A DNA stretch of 64,000 nucleotides from Monarcha castaneiventris obscurior (Eukaryota > Chordata > Aves > Passeriformes > Monarchidae), in NCBI GenBank assembly GCA_026261815.1, contig JAMPIT010000484.1, positions 8,034,501 to 8,098,500 on the forward strand, given 5' to 3'. Positions 26,104-37,488 of the stretch are shown piece by piece. The notes below the pieces were generated by a model. That model had not been told where the DNA came from. It saw only the letters and a list, made by a program, of their open reading frames with translations, and ran no database searches. How positions within the stretch are numbered: the stretch's first letter is position 1; every line of letters starts with the position of its first letter. A program made the position numbers and the translations under genes.

Positions 26104-26388
26104 TGTGGCAGGTTGACCTTGGCTGGATGTCAGGTGCACACCAAAGCCTGTCCATCACTCCCTCTGCTCAGCTGGACAGGGGAGAGAAAATAGAATGAAA
26201 GGCTTGTGTGTTGAGAGATCATTCACAAATTACCATCCCAGGCAAAAGAGACCTGCCTTGTGAAAATTAGTTTAATTTATTACCAATCAAGTCAGAACAA
26301 GGTAATGAGAAACAAAACCGAATGTTAAACCCACCTTCCTCCCTCTCCCACCCCTTCCCCCCTTCCAGGGCTCAACCTCTCTCCTGCC
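26104..26388 (-). mobile_element. Truncated ERVL-like LTR, antisense
   Basis: The left end TGTGGCAGGTTGACCTTGGCTGG matches, in reverse complement, the 3' end of the same broad LTR type as the complete element at 50520-51858. A minus-strand AATAAA polyadenylation signal lies at 26276-26281, about 172 bp from the end, close to the 187 bp in the complete copy. The right side fades out in a C-rich tract near 26340-26388, so the U3 part (about a kilobase by comparison) is missing. Orientation is antisense. The superfamily assignment follows from the similarity to 50520-51858 and its 5-bp duplication. Confidence 0.78.
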
Positions 26389-27889
26389 TTTCTTAAGGGA
26401 AGTATCCCTAAAATTTTGTTATTTTCCAGTGTATAATAAACTTCACTAACTTTGACTACAGCTTCTTAGTCTTTCCTTATGAAAATAAAAATGCTTTCAG
26501 AATATGTTAGTATTAACAAAATTTCACTCTCTAAGTCTGAAACCATGCTTACCTGGAATCTGCTCTCTCTGGCATGGATCATTTTTGCAGTTGCTCCCAA
26601 ATAGCTGGCAGCATCTTTCTGAGAAGAACAGGCTATGAATACAAAATATTAATAAACCAGAAACATGCAGTTCCAAGACAAGGAGTTTTTAAAAACTGCA
26701 TTATGTATACTTAATGCCTAACTGACCTTTTCTGCTATTTCTTAAATCTCTTAAAAATTCATCTAATTTCAAAGCCAGAGTATTAGCCCATTTATATGTA
26801 AATTACCTTTAATTCATGCATTGATTTGAAAGACTAATCCAAAAGATCCTTTACCACAGGTGACCTTTTTGACACTGTACTTCTGGGAAGACTGTAAAGT
26901 GGTTTCTTACGACCTCACATCCACCTGTAGCATAAAAGATGTGCCTACTTCAGTCTGTATCGATCATATCATAAGAGAGTGGTTTTCAAGCAACATTGAA
27001 TTATTAACACTGTAACTGTCTTGGTTAGTCATAGTTAAAATAGGTCCTATTTAAACCAACAATTATTTTCTGTTGGCATTCTTACATATTTTATATGTTA
27101 GACACAGTTAAGGCATTCACTGATTAATCCCCTTAAATAATAAATAGTAGTATAATCTAGCTTTTAATGATGATCTCCAAAGATTGTAAATTTCCACAAA
27201 CATTCAATATTTATTATTTGTCAAAATTTCATTCACCACAAGAGCTGCTAGAAGAAGCTGAATGCTAAACCCTTCCCTTGGCAAAGTATACAAAATTGTA
27301 ATGATTAAGTATTAGGATTTATAAATATGTTTTCATCCATTCATGCACCAGAATGTGACTCTTGATCCACACCTGCTGCAGAGTACATTTCACTGCACAG
27401 TGAATGCTCATCTGGCTTGATTGGACAGTCTATTATTTACTATTTTCTCCCTGTGACAGGTTTTTACTGGGAGGCTCCATACTAATTCTCCTGAATTACT
27501 GCAGGTTTTTATTAATAATACATAATGCTGAAGAAAATAAATGCTATATTTCCTTCTGATTTCTTTTTGAAAGTAAAATTCGTTTTTTCAGACAGTTAAT
27601 GCTTCAGAAGAGAAGTGGTACAAAGACCTAACATTAAAGATCATCGCCTACTTGCATAGTCATCAATAAAACAAGAAATGATCTGATGTTCTGAAAATGC
27701 ATTTTAGTACAGAAATGATTAATTTTTTGGACTAAGGAAATCCAAAATCTACCTTTTAAAATCCATTTAGGCAACGAAGTATACCAGACAGTGCATGCTT
27801 ATATTATTATTATACAATAAGTGAAGATTATTTTTGTTGTGTGCTTCATATGAGAAGACACAAAATACTTTACCACAGTAATAATAAAG
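26389..27889. other. AT-rich non-coding DNA, possible conserved element
   Basis: No gene or known repeat is visible. The part at about 27240-27640 is free of low-complexity sequence for long stretches and carries several TAAT-core and AATAAT-type motifs plus balanced composition, as is common in vertebrate conserved non-coding elements. This is texture only. Confidence 0.5.
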
Positions 27890-27893
27890 GAAT

Positions 27894-28367
27894 TGATGCC
27901 TTTCCTGGTCTTAAAAATCAAGAGGCGAACACGGTTAGAAGGGGAAAAAGGGTTTTACCTTGGTATTTATTGTAAGGATCCTTAGGTGCACCATGAACAG
28001 GTCAGATACACATCTGTGCACCCCCCCATCGCCACCGCAAAGTCTCTCTCGTCTAGATCTGGTCTTACATTCTAGGTCTTACTAATTAGCATATCTATCA
28101 AATATTCCCCAATGAGAGGCTCAAATGAGCCCCCCCTCCCAAGGAACCTTCCCCTGGATGGTTCTATCTTAGTTTACAAAATGTGTTCTGGAGAGGACCT
28201 TGGGCTCAGGGCACCCTGGCACCCGAACTACGAAGCCTCTAAAATGTTTAGTCTCTTGGCTTAACAAACAAGTCCAAGAATGTAGGCAAAAAAGCACCAA
28301 GAATACAGAAGTTGCAAAAAGGTATAACAGGGGTATAAAAGAAAAGACAAAATTCATCATGGCATCA
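27894..28367 (-). mobile_element. Solo LTR, 474 bp, class I ERV-like, antisense
   Basis: The element has exact 7-bp terminal inverted repeats, TGATGCC at 27894 and GGCATCA ending at 28367, with canonical TG/CA termini. It is flanked by an exact 4-bp duplication, GAAT, at 27890-27893 and 28368-28371. Four-base duplications are typical of class I (gammaretrovirus-like) elements. A minus-strand AATAAA lies at 27966-27971, about 72 bp inside the left end, which sets the orientation as antisense and gives a short U5. No internal retroviral sequence adjoins it, so it is a solo LTR left by recombination. A minus-strand open frame at 28169-28384 with a hydrophobic stretch overlaps U3; I do not regard it as a gene. 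Confidence 0.85.
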
Positions 28368-28431
28368 GAATAATCCTTTGCCAAGGTACATAGAGTCCTG
28401 GAAAACTGCAGTAACTTAAGAAAAGTGTGGC

Positions 28432-28976
28432 TGCCGAGCTCCTGGGTCCCTCAGTGGGATAGCTGTGGCTGTTTCGGGGGGCCGCGGCGGGACTCCTGCC
28501 ACAGTCCTGCTCCGGCCGCACTCCCCAGGGCACACCGCCCGTGAGGCGGCCTGGGGGGCTGGCAAGCCGAGGCACAGAGGCAAAGAAGCCAGGGAGAGGC
28601 TTTCCGTATGCTGTCCCAGAGAAGGTTTATTAACAGGACGGGGCAGGGACGGATAAGCGAGGGAGGAGGGTTCGGCAGCATCTTTTAAGGGAAGGGGGTG
28701 TGATTAACTCTGACAACCGGGAACCCATAGGGGATAACAGAACCAGAGACAGACAAACGCAACACCTGATGGCAGAAACTTGGGGGTAGGAACAGGGGAC
28801 ACTAACCTATGAAGTTACAGAAGCTCAGAACTTTCTGGGAGGAGAGGTGGTGGCCTTACACCTCAGGCTCGCCCTCTGACAAGCCCTCAGACACTGATTA
28901 ATCCACCCACTGGATGGCGAGGGCTTGAGGGACGGCAGTCAGCCACGGCCCAGGGCTGGGCTGAGGCACCGCAGCA
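28432..28976 (-). mobile_element. Solo LTR, 545 bp, class II-like family, antisense
   Basis: The boundaries TGCCGAG...GCAGCA are flanked by TGTGGC (28426-28431) and TGTGCC (28977-28982), a 6-bp target-site duplication with one mismatch, typical of class II (ERVK-like) elements. A minus-strand AATAAA lies at 28626-28631, 194 bp inside the left end. The related element at 55979-56526 has almost the same length (548 bp) and its signal 195 bp inside, and both share GAACTTTCTGG in the right part. These agreements support both the ends and the family relation. It is much more GC-rich than the surrounding DNA. No internal retroviral region adjoins it. Confidence 0.82.
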
Positions 28977-31900
28977 TGTGCCAATAATGAGATCTGAACT
29001 GGTCTCTGTCTAGAATTATCACACACTTCTCTGTTTTATCAGGATAAATAAACAGTAATGGTCTTTGTGGGGGGACAGGCCTGTCTGCTCTCCGACTAAG
29101 GAGATTTTTTCAAAAGAATGAGAACAAGATGACAGAAGTAGTGTTTTATCATTTGCTGTTAACATACAGACAAAAAAATCCCCAAACTCGTATGGCATTG
29201 TTTGCAGAATACGATGAATTGTTTTAAGAAGAATAATGATAAACCCCTAAAGAAGAAGTAGCTGCTGTAAACAAGAACATTTCCTGACAGACATTTTTAG
29301 TAATGAAACTATCTGCTTGCCTGTTGCTTTAACCATAAGCTGTTAATTACATCCTAATGTAGCTTGTTGAGATTGCCTACCATTAATAAGCTGTCCACAA
29401 TTTACAGTATTTCTTTTCCCTTCTGAAATAATGATCAAGTGTAGCTACCATGTTAAATAGCCTTGTCTTGGCATATAAGGATCAAAAGGGATTTTATGCA
29501 GGAACACTGGCAGAACACATTTGGTGAAAAAAGAAATTGGCATTTTGATGAGACTTGGAGAGTTTGGTGAATTGAACAGATACATGTTGAAAATGTTTCT
29601 TTCTTAAGAAAATGCCACCAAAAATCCTCCAAAACACCTCCCCCAAGCCCCTGTTGATTGTGGGAGGGCATCCTCGTGATCTCCATTTCTACTGACGGCC
29701 TGAAGGGCTGCAGCTATGAGAATCACACACACAGGGACAGGGATATACATCAGTATCCTTCTATGGTGTGCTTATGCATGTGATTGATTATCCTTGTTAT
29801 TTACTGTGGTAATACAGTTGCTCAAAAATTAGATATAATTAGGAAATTAAAGGAATAGATGTAGGAAAGGAGGAAAGGCTACTGAAGATTAGCTGCTCAT
29901 GCCAGCAAATGTGATGGTGTTTTTGGCTGAGCCAAGACCAAGAACTAGGATGTCCAATGTCAGATTGCTAATTCTGAAAGTTTTTCTGGGTTTGAAGATG
30001 AACATGAATAGCTTGACATGGTAATATTGGATTTAATTGCCAAACCCAGCAGGCAGTTTCCATATAAAGGCTACTTTGTTTTCCTGTTACCATAGTGTGA
30101 TATGATAAAGAGTAGGACATTGTTTCCTGTTACAGAATTTGTCAGCTTCTGGATGGTTGAGAGGAACAAAAAATACTTCAGTTTGTCTTTCACTGGTGTA
30201 AATACACACACAAATACATGTGAGTATTTGTGCATATGTGCTTATTACCCAGAGAACAAAATGCAGGGGTAGTAGTGTTAAGAAGTGAATAGCAATAAGA
30301 TGAGAGGGAAAGAAGCTTTAATTAGTACTGGTATTTAAATATTCTCATCATCTGTTTTCTCTGGCTGGATAACTGTAGTTGCTGTGTTATCTTCTGGAGT
30401 GTACACAAGCAGGATGGAGGAAAAAAAAGCACAGAAAGACACCAACTTTCAAGTGTTTTCTGAATTGGTCAAAAATGTGTTGCACTATGAGGAGTGATAA
30501 TACTTTTATAGCATTACTATAGTTTATTACAGCAATGAATCTGTGCCAGTAATGACAGTGTTTTCTGAAAGCTCTGTGCATTATCCTCCTCCTGATTCGG
30601 GACTGGGGTTCTGGTTAACTGATATGAAAAATGCTGGATTTTGTTATTGGGTAGCAGTGCAGAGGGAAAATGCTTGAATTTTCAGCTGTTTTAAATAGCA
30701 AGGATCCTGCTTCTTGATGTATGTATGCAAAGGTTTGTATGGTCTCACTGTTTTGCGTACAAATATTTGTCTTATAGTAACTGTGTGCTAAGGGTATACA
30801 ATTAAGATCTATTTTTTAACTGTTTAATCAGTATTTCTATGAAAGTATAAAGGGGTGTTCTAGTGTGATGGGGGAAGTGATGCTGCACAAAGTTACTTAG
30901 GTTATTAGGTTAAATATTTAGTGTATTAGGTTAAATACCACTTTGTAGGGGTGTGAAAAAATAGCTGGAGCTTCTAGGGTCCACGTTTTAGACCCCTGCT
31001 GTTGCTGAATGTTTTTCTTCACCACAGAATACAATAAATGTGTCTCTCAGTAGTGCTCCTTTTAAGTAAAGCCTTTATTGCAGCAAGTAGCATTTAATGG
31101 GGTGGGACTTATGACTTTATGGAAGTCAATTCCTGAGAGGTGAATTTATGTACAAGCCTGGGAAGATAAGGGAGATTGATAATGATATATTCGCAGGGTA
31201 CCTGTCAGGAAGAATAGGACTGCAGTACCAGGGATAAATGAAGATCTTGACTCAGCAACATAATACTTAACAGAGTGACAGCAAAAATAAGATGACAGGA
31301 AAGATATATATTAATCAGAAGAAATACTGGCCTTGGGCTAAAGGAACAAAGTGATTAACAAAAAGTGATGCAACTGGCATTTCAGTGTGTAAATTCTGAC
31401 ATGATTCAGTGATCACACTTTGGAAAACCTGTGAATTCACATGTTGAGGAGAGGCTTTGATGGCTCTATTAGTTCTGAAGTGTTCTTCAACTGGATGCAA
31501 ACATAAAAAAGGATAAAGGGGCATGTGTGCAGTGGTACCCCCAATACCATGAGTTGAGGAAGGGTTGCATTAACCTCTCAGTGCTACAGAGACAGCTCTG
31601 CCTGTGAGTGAGTAGGTGCATGCAGGATGGGCTGACTTACTGCTCACCAAAGGGATAATAGGATTTGCCTTCATAAAAGATGTTCCAGTTCACCCGGTTA
31701 TGTGCTGTGTTAGTGTGCTTGTGTTTTATGAGACTTACACATGTTACAAGGAGAATTGGGGCCCTTTCTGTAAAGACAGAAGATGACCATTTTTCCCTAC
31801 TTGATTTCCATGGCTGGAGTTGCACTTTGTTACAGTGGTGATATACTAATAAAACAGGAAATTTATTTTCCTCTTGGAGGAAATGGGCAGTCCCATCCTG

Positions 31901-32594
31901 TCACATCACCCAGGTGTTCAGCAGCCGGGTGTCTCAGCATAAATGTCAGCTGCTCACAGATGGATTCACTGCTCTCTCTGGTCCTTTAGTAAACGCAGTA
32001 GTGCTCTGTGTTCCCTGTGAACTTCTGAAATACAGGGCTCAGGCCTCTGTGAAATATTCTGTCTGACTTCTGCTGAGCCTCAGAGGAGCAGCAGCATTGC
32101 AGTAAATAAGTGTATCAAAGATAAGGTTTAGCTGAATCCAGGGAGGGGAGCTGAATAGCCCTGTCAGTGCCATGGGATACCTGAGCCTGAACTGTGACAG
32201 GGTGGAGGAGCACACCAGTATGTGGGTGAGGGGTAGATGGACAGGTGTGTTTGAAGTAGTCTGATTTTGCTCAGAGGCTACTCCAAAGTGGTGCTTGGGA
32301 TGTATAAATCGGAAAATCCATGCAAAGTGAGATTTGCCTCTAAGCTTCTATTGGAATTTCTGTCCTTTTTAATTATCTTTTTAGGATACACTGATTGATA
32401 TGGAGAGCAGCTTAGATTTTTGCCTGGAATTTTCAAAGAAGAAAAGAAACTATGCCTACAAGAATGGCTGCTATGCCTTCTGAGGACTGAACTCCACTGT
32501 TTTCTAAACCAGTTTCAATAGCAATAAAGGAATGAAACCCTGTCAGTATTGCCTGAAGAGATGGCCTTTTGCAGAGGTGAAGTCTCCTGAGATA
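28977..32594. other. AT-rich non-coding DNA, no gene seen
   Basis: No coding region is supported and I recognise no interspersed repeat. A degenerate two-copy repeat with 21-bp period lies at 30903-30937. Open frames are all below 80 codons and lack domains. Confidence 0.6.
30903..30937. repeat. 21-bp period partial tandem repeat
   Basis: TATTAGGTTAAATA occurs at 30903-30916 and again at 30924-30937, giving a period of 21 bases. Confidence 0.85.
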
Positions 32595-32645
32595 GTGATG
32601 TTCTTCCAAGTCCTTTCTAACCCAAACCATTCTATGATTCTGTGA
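32595..32645 (+). mobile_element. CR1 LINE 3' terminal fragment
   Basis: The segment TCCTTTCTAACCCAAACC followed by ATTCTATGATTCTGTGA is the extreme 3' end of an avian CR1 element, including its octamer-like tail. Little of the element upstream of this can be recognised, so the copy is very short or its 5' side has decayed. It has the same orientation as the copies at 11821 and 16141. Confidence 0.85.
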
Positions 32646-35600
32646 CATTTGCATCTTCAGTATCAATTTTGTTTGCATATCAGGCAAATGGAAATGTGGA
32701 ATGGAGCTGACCCACAGCTTCTTGAGTCCTATGCAAAAAAATGGTATTTCCGAGGTGAGATAATAAAGAAATATGACAACAAGCTTTCACTATGAAATTT
32801 TGTTGAAAGAACTGTTTCATGCTTTGACTGTACCAGTCCCACTTTTGTTTCTACTTATTTTAGAGTATTTATAAAGTTGAAAATATCCCTGCTAGGATTG
32901 TTTTTTCTTCCTATGGCTTAACAGCTTCCAGGGTCTTCAGTACTGACTTTGCTTAATCCAGTTCTTAATTTCTTTAACACGTTTATCTTTCTGTTCAAAA
33001 GGAACCACAGATCACAGGTAGGACTTCTAGCAATCCTTTACAGACCCTTTCTTAGATGCTGATTGATGTTCTGGTGTCTCTGGTCTTTGCTGCACACAAA
33101 TGTTCAGCAAAGAACCCATGAAAGGTTATATTTCTAATTTACAAGAAATAGTCTGGGAGCCTTTATATCCTGCATTTCTTTTCCCATTTGAATTTTGATA
33201 CTAGAGCAATTGCATTGTTTTTTTGGATGAAGTTCAATTTGGAGCCTCTTTTATTGTTCCTCACAAACTTTCTTTCCATGACAAGTAGATCTGATTTTCA
33301 GGATGGTTAATTTTTTGCCTCTTGATATAAGAGATAATCCAAATACCACGTAATATTGGGAGAACATTTTTACCCTTCTGCAAATAGCATTTCCTTGTGT
33401 GAATTTTGAAAAGCAAATTGTTTTGCTTGTCCAATTTGTCTTGTGTAATATGCAGTTAAACTAACGTTTAAGGGTCACTTCTTCTTCCCATCTGCAGACT
33501 ATTTTATAGTTTTGATATAGTGGCTAGTTTTGGGGTAATTCTCAGTATGTGTGGAGCCTTAACCATGAGGCATATCTTTGTCTGATACTGAAATTTATTT
33601 TTTCTTCTGGAAATGAAACTAAATGGAATATTTAATTGTTTACACCTCCAGCTGATTGTTTTAATGTCTTTAATTTGTGCTGAAGCATCTCTTTGTCCTA
33701 CTTGTATGTGGTGTGCTGGTTTTGCTGGAGAAGAAAACCTTATCTAATACAAATAACTTGATCCTGTTTCAATCTCAGCCCAGGGATGTTTAATGTTACC
33801 AGGCTGTACATTCGGCATTGCATCTTATTAGGAGATCTGGAGTATGTTACAAGTGTTAAAGGTGTGCTCTGGCTGAGGAACAATTTACTCTTGGATTTTG
33901 ATTAACGGCAACATAACTGTTGCTATTGCAGAGTGAATAAAGCTGTTTGGGATTGAGACAAACACCTGTATTCCAGTCCCTTTTTCTTTTAGGGTGAACA
34001 GAAACCTGGCTCTCAAGGTCTGGGAGTGGATTCCTATTCTGATTTTTGTGTTTTGCTGGTTAGTTTTTTTTTTTTTTTGGGTGTCTTTCAGTATCAGTTT
34101 GTTTTAATAATAAATGTCTGATTTCTCCACTACTTTAATATTTTCGCCTCCCTCTTCATATGATGAAAAAAAGAAACATTCTTTTCTGGTTATACATAAT
34201 TCCTGACAAATTAACTTAAACTGTTTCTTCCCCCACCTAAATAGTAAAGCAGATATCTGCTTATTTGAGTTAATTCTCAGTTTTCTTTTCCTGAAGGCAG
34301 AAATATATTTGTTTCCAAATTAAGTTAGAATTCCTTAATCAGAAAAATTACTTTTATGCATGAATACCTATAATTTACTATCATTACTTTATTATTAATA
34401 GTTACAACGAAGCCACAGAGGTCAGTTTGCCAATGGCACGGAAGTTATAGATTCTGATGTTTTTAGTAATGTTAAGTCTAATTAAACACAGCTTTACTGT
34501 TCTAATGAAAGAACATGCCTTCATGGTTGGCTGGCACCAAGTGCTGCACATTCCTCCTGCCTGGTGCTGCTCCAGCTTCACCTGAGGGACTGTTCAGTTC
34601 CTTTCTCTGCCTGGCTAACTGCTGGGGGCTCAGGACAAGGCACTACAATGTCCATGGGAGCTGAACTGTGCTGATAAACCGGATGTTTTGAGTTTTGAGT
34701 AAGGAACAGCTCCAGCAGGCTTGATCATCACCTCAGAGTGTTCCTCCTGTCATCGATTGTCCCTGGCTATTTTGTGTCTGTGTTGGAACTTGGAGTGGGT
34801 GTGTACTGGGAGTGGCTGCAGAGCCATTGAGGCTTCCCCAAGCAGAGAAGTTGATACCTTTGCCTATGTTCAAGGCCAAAAAACAAGGGAAACACTACAA
34901 TAGGTACTTCTATTTATCTACAGATATTGTTACTGTTTTGCTTATTGGGTATGTTAGTATATCACAAAGGACTTGACACAGCTAACATTTTGTATTCTGA
35001 TGTAAATAATGTGTTATGAAGAATAAGAAATAGTATAGACTGTAAATAAAAAAAAGGCACTTTTTGTGAAATATCTTTCTATAGAGTTTCCCTTTGGAAA
35101 ATTTCTTAGTCTCCATAAAAACGGCCATTCTCAGATCCTTTACTGTGGAAAGACTATTGGTATGAACTCCTGTGAATTGGTAGAGCCCAGCATGGTGATA
35201 ATAAAACAGTTTAAATCTTTAGTGTGTTAACTGATAATCACATATTCTAATATCACACTGATTGACTTTCTGAAGAGCCAGCCTGACTGCAGTGTGATTC
35301 TTTGAAGGTTGGTTGGGACTTTGGTTTAGAAGGATCAGAGAACTCGCTGTTCTCTTCAAATGGTGAGCAAGAATAAACCCACTAGATCATGCAAATACTT
35401 GACATTTTTCTTCCTGAGCTAGAGGACTCTTACCAAAAAACACATCTGTCTTCATACAGTCTGAAGCACAGGAAGACTCTCTTCATATTGATTATGGGTT
35501 TTTTCTCCCTTGTTACTGATTGCAGAATTTGTTTCTTGAGGAAGGCAAAATCATAATCTTCCCACTTTATTTACTGCCTGAATATCTAGACTTCTCAGAA

Positions 35601-36939
35601 TTTTCCCTTCCAGAGGATTCTTCAGAGCACTTTTGGAAATAAACAGCTAATCACTTTGGTAGTCTTCTTGCAGTAAGTGCGATGTAAATAATGGCCCAGG
35701 TAGAAGTTTTATTGACTTCAAAATAACAACAACGGCAAAAGGAAAATTCAACATTGCCCTCACTTTGCAAATACAATTAAAAAAAAAAAATTCAATGGCC
35801 TTTGGTTTATTTATTTGGAAATAAGTGAACTTTGGATCAAACAGAAACTTGTTTCCCCTCCATTCCTTCTTTCCTCCTGTCTAAAACCTGTTTCTTTTCC
35901 CCCTCCCAATGATTTTTATGTGATTTTATATGTATATCTATAAATATATTCTACCCTATTTAGACAAAGACCAGAGCCACTCATAATGCTGCCTAGGGAA
36001 ATTTTATCAATATCGGGATAATATTAAGAGGAGGAATCAAGCAATTTACTTCAAGGTAAGATCAGCATATCTGACTAGATATTATATTGCTATGTGTAGC
36101 AAAATTTCAAAGTTAATTTAGGCTATGTGGAGTAAAGTCATCCTTTTTCAAATGCATGAGAAGAGATGATTAAATTCCAGATTCCAGTGTAAATTAGCTT
36201 CTAAACATAGGAGGTTTGCAGCTTGAATTGAATCAAGGAGTGTTTCAGAGGTTCAGAGTGTTAACTATTTGCTGATGGCTTTGCTCGATTCATTTCTGGA
36301 AATTATATCTCTCTGGGCTTGTCCAATTCACAGTATATAATGGATTAATGGTTTGGAACTTTATCTATAATTCCTTGGTATTATGTTTAAACACTTCATA
36401 AACTCGTGATATCCTTTTTTCCCCCTCTTGAATTCATTAAGAAAATATCATAAAGGAAAGCTGGCCCTTTCTTTTCTTTGTATTTCATTCTTTAGAAAAT
36501 GCGTGGTGATATCATATTCTAAACCACCGTAGTGTAATAATTTAAGGACTTTGGAGAAAGAAGAAAACAGAAGTCAGTTTTTGGTCGAGTCTCTTCTGTA
36601 AAGAAGAGCTGTAATGAACAAATTCATCAAATGCCTGTTGGGTAGAGTGGTTACTATTATAAAGCTTAGAAAGCCAATATGCCTTTTCTGCTCAGGTTTT
36701 GCAAAGTGTGATACGGTGACCCTGCATATGACAGCTGCTTGAATACAAACCACTGGTTTTATTCTGTTTATTTAATTAACTCTTTTAACACAAACCCTAA
36801 TTCTAAAATGGGTAATCTGCATGCCTGTTGCTAAGGTTTAATCATTGAGTATAAAGAAACATTTTGAAGCATTTTTCACATTTCATATTTTCATGTTCCT
36901 TTCATTACTGTTTCTTACCTCTTTCCTTAAAGGAAACAA

Positions 36940-37032
36940 AGTAAAATCAAACCACAACCAAAAAAACCCAACAACCTCTCCCTGGAAAAAAGCACGCCCT
37001 CAAAAACCCCCAAACTAATAAAAAACCCCAAA
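36940..37032. repeat. A/C-rich low-complexity block
   Basis: A stretch made almost entirely of A and C with runs such as CAAAAACCCCCAAAC. It does not match a known repeat and is best taken as low-complexity sequence. Confidence 0.7.
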
Positions 37033-37473
37033 TCCATAGGGAGCTACCTTTGTCCAATATATACAATATATATGCACCATGTTTCCAACATCAGCAAGAT
37101 GGAAACAAGCCCTGCATCTGTGGAAGCAATTCTCCTTCAGATGTTCAGCTCTTGGTGTCTAAGTACAGCTGATTCAAGTCAAGGAAGCAAAGGGCCCAGT
37201 GTGGTTTCTCAACATTCCCAGAAGCATAAGCTCTTGCAAGGCAATATTTTTTGGTTTGGTAATGCCAAGTATGAGCTATTCAGTGGCTTCTCTCATCTTA
37301 GTTTTCAATTCTGGAATTTGTATTTCAGCAAAGAACCCACATTGTTAAGAAATTGAGGGAAAGGGACCAAGATGGGTTTGTTTTTCTTGCTTCCAAATGT
37401 ATTAGGCAAATTCTCTGTAGAGATATCTGCATTTTACCAAATAATTTTTGCTCTTTACTCAAAAGCAGTATAG

Positions 37474-37488
37474 TTTTTTTTTTTTTTT
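37474..37488. repeat. Homopolymer T15
   Basis: Fifteen consecutive T residues. A similar run of 14 lies at 34065-34078. Neither is preceded by a recognisable retroposed sequence on the complementary strand. Confidence 0.9.

Noticed and set aside
28169..28384. Minus-strand frame with a hydrophobic stretch that could suggest a membrane segment of a retroviral envelope
   Set aside because: It overlaps U3 of the LTR at 27894-28367, whose ends are fixed by inverted repeats and a target-site duplication. There is no internal retroviral region beside it.
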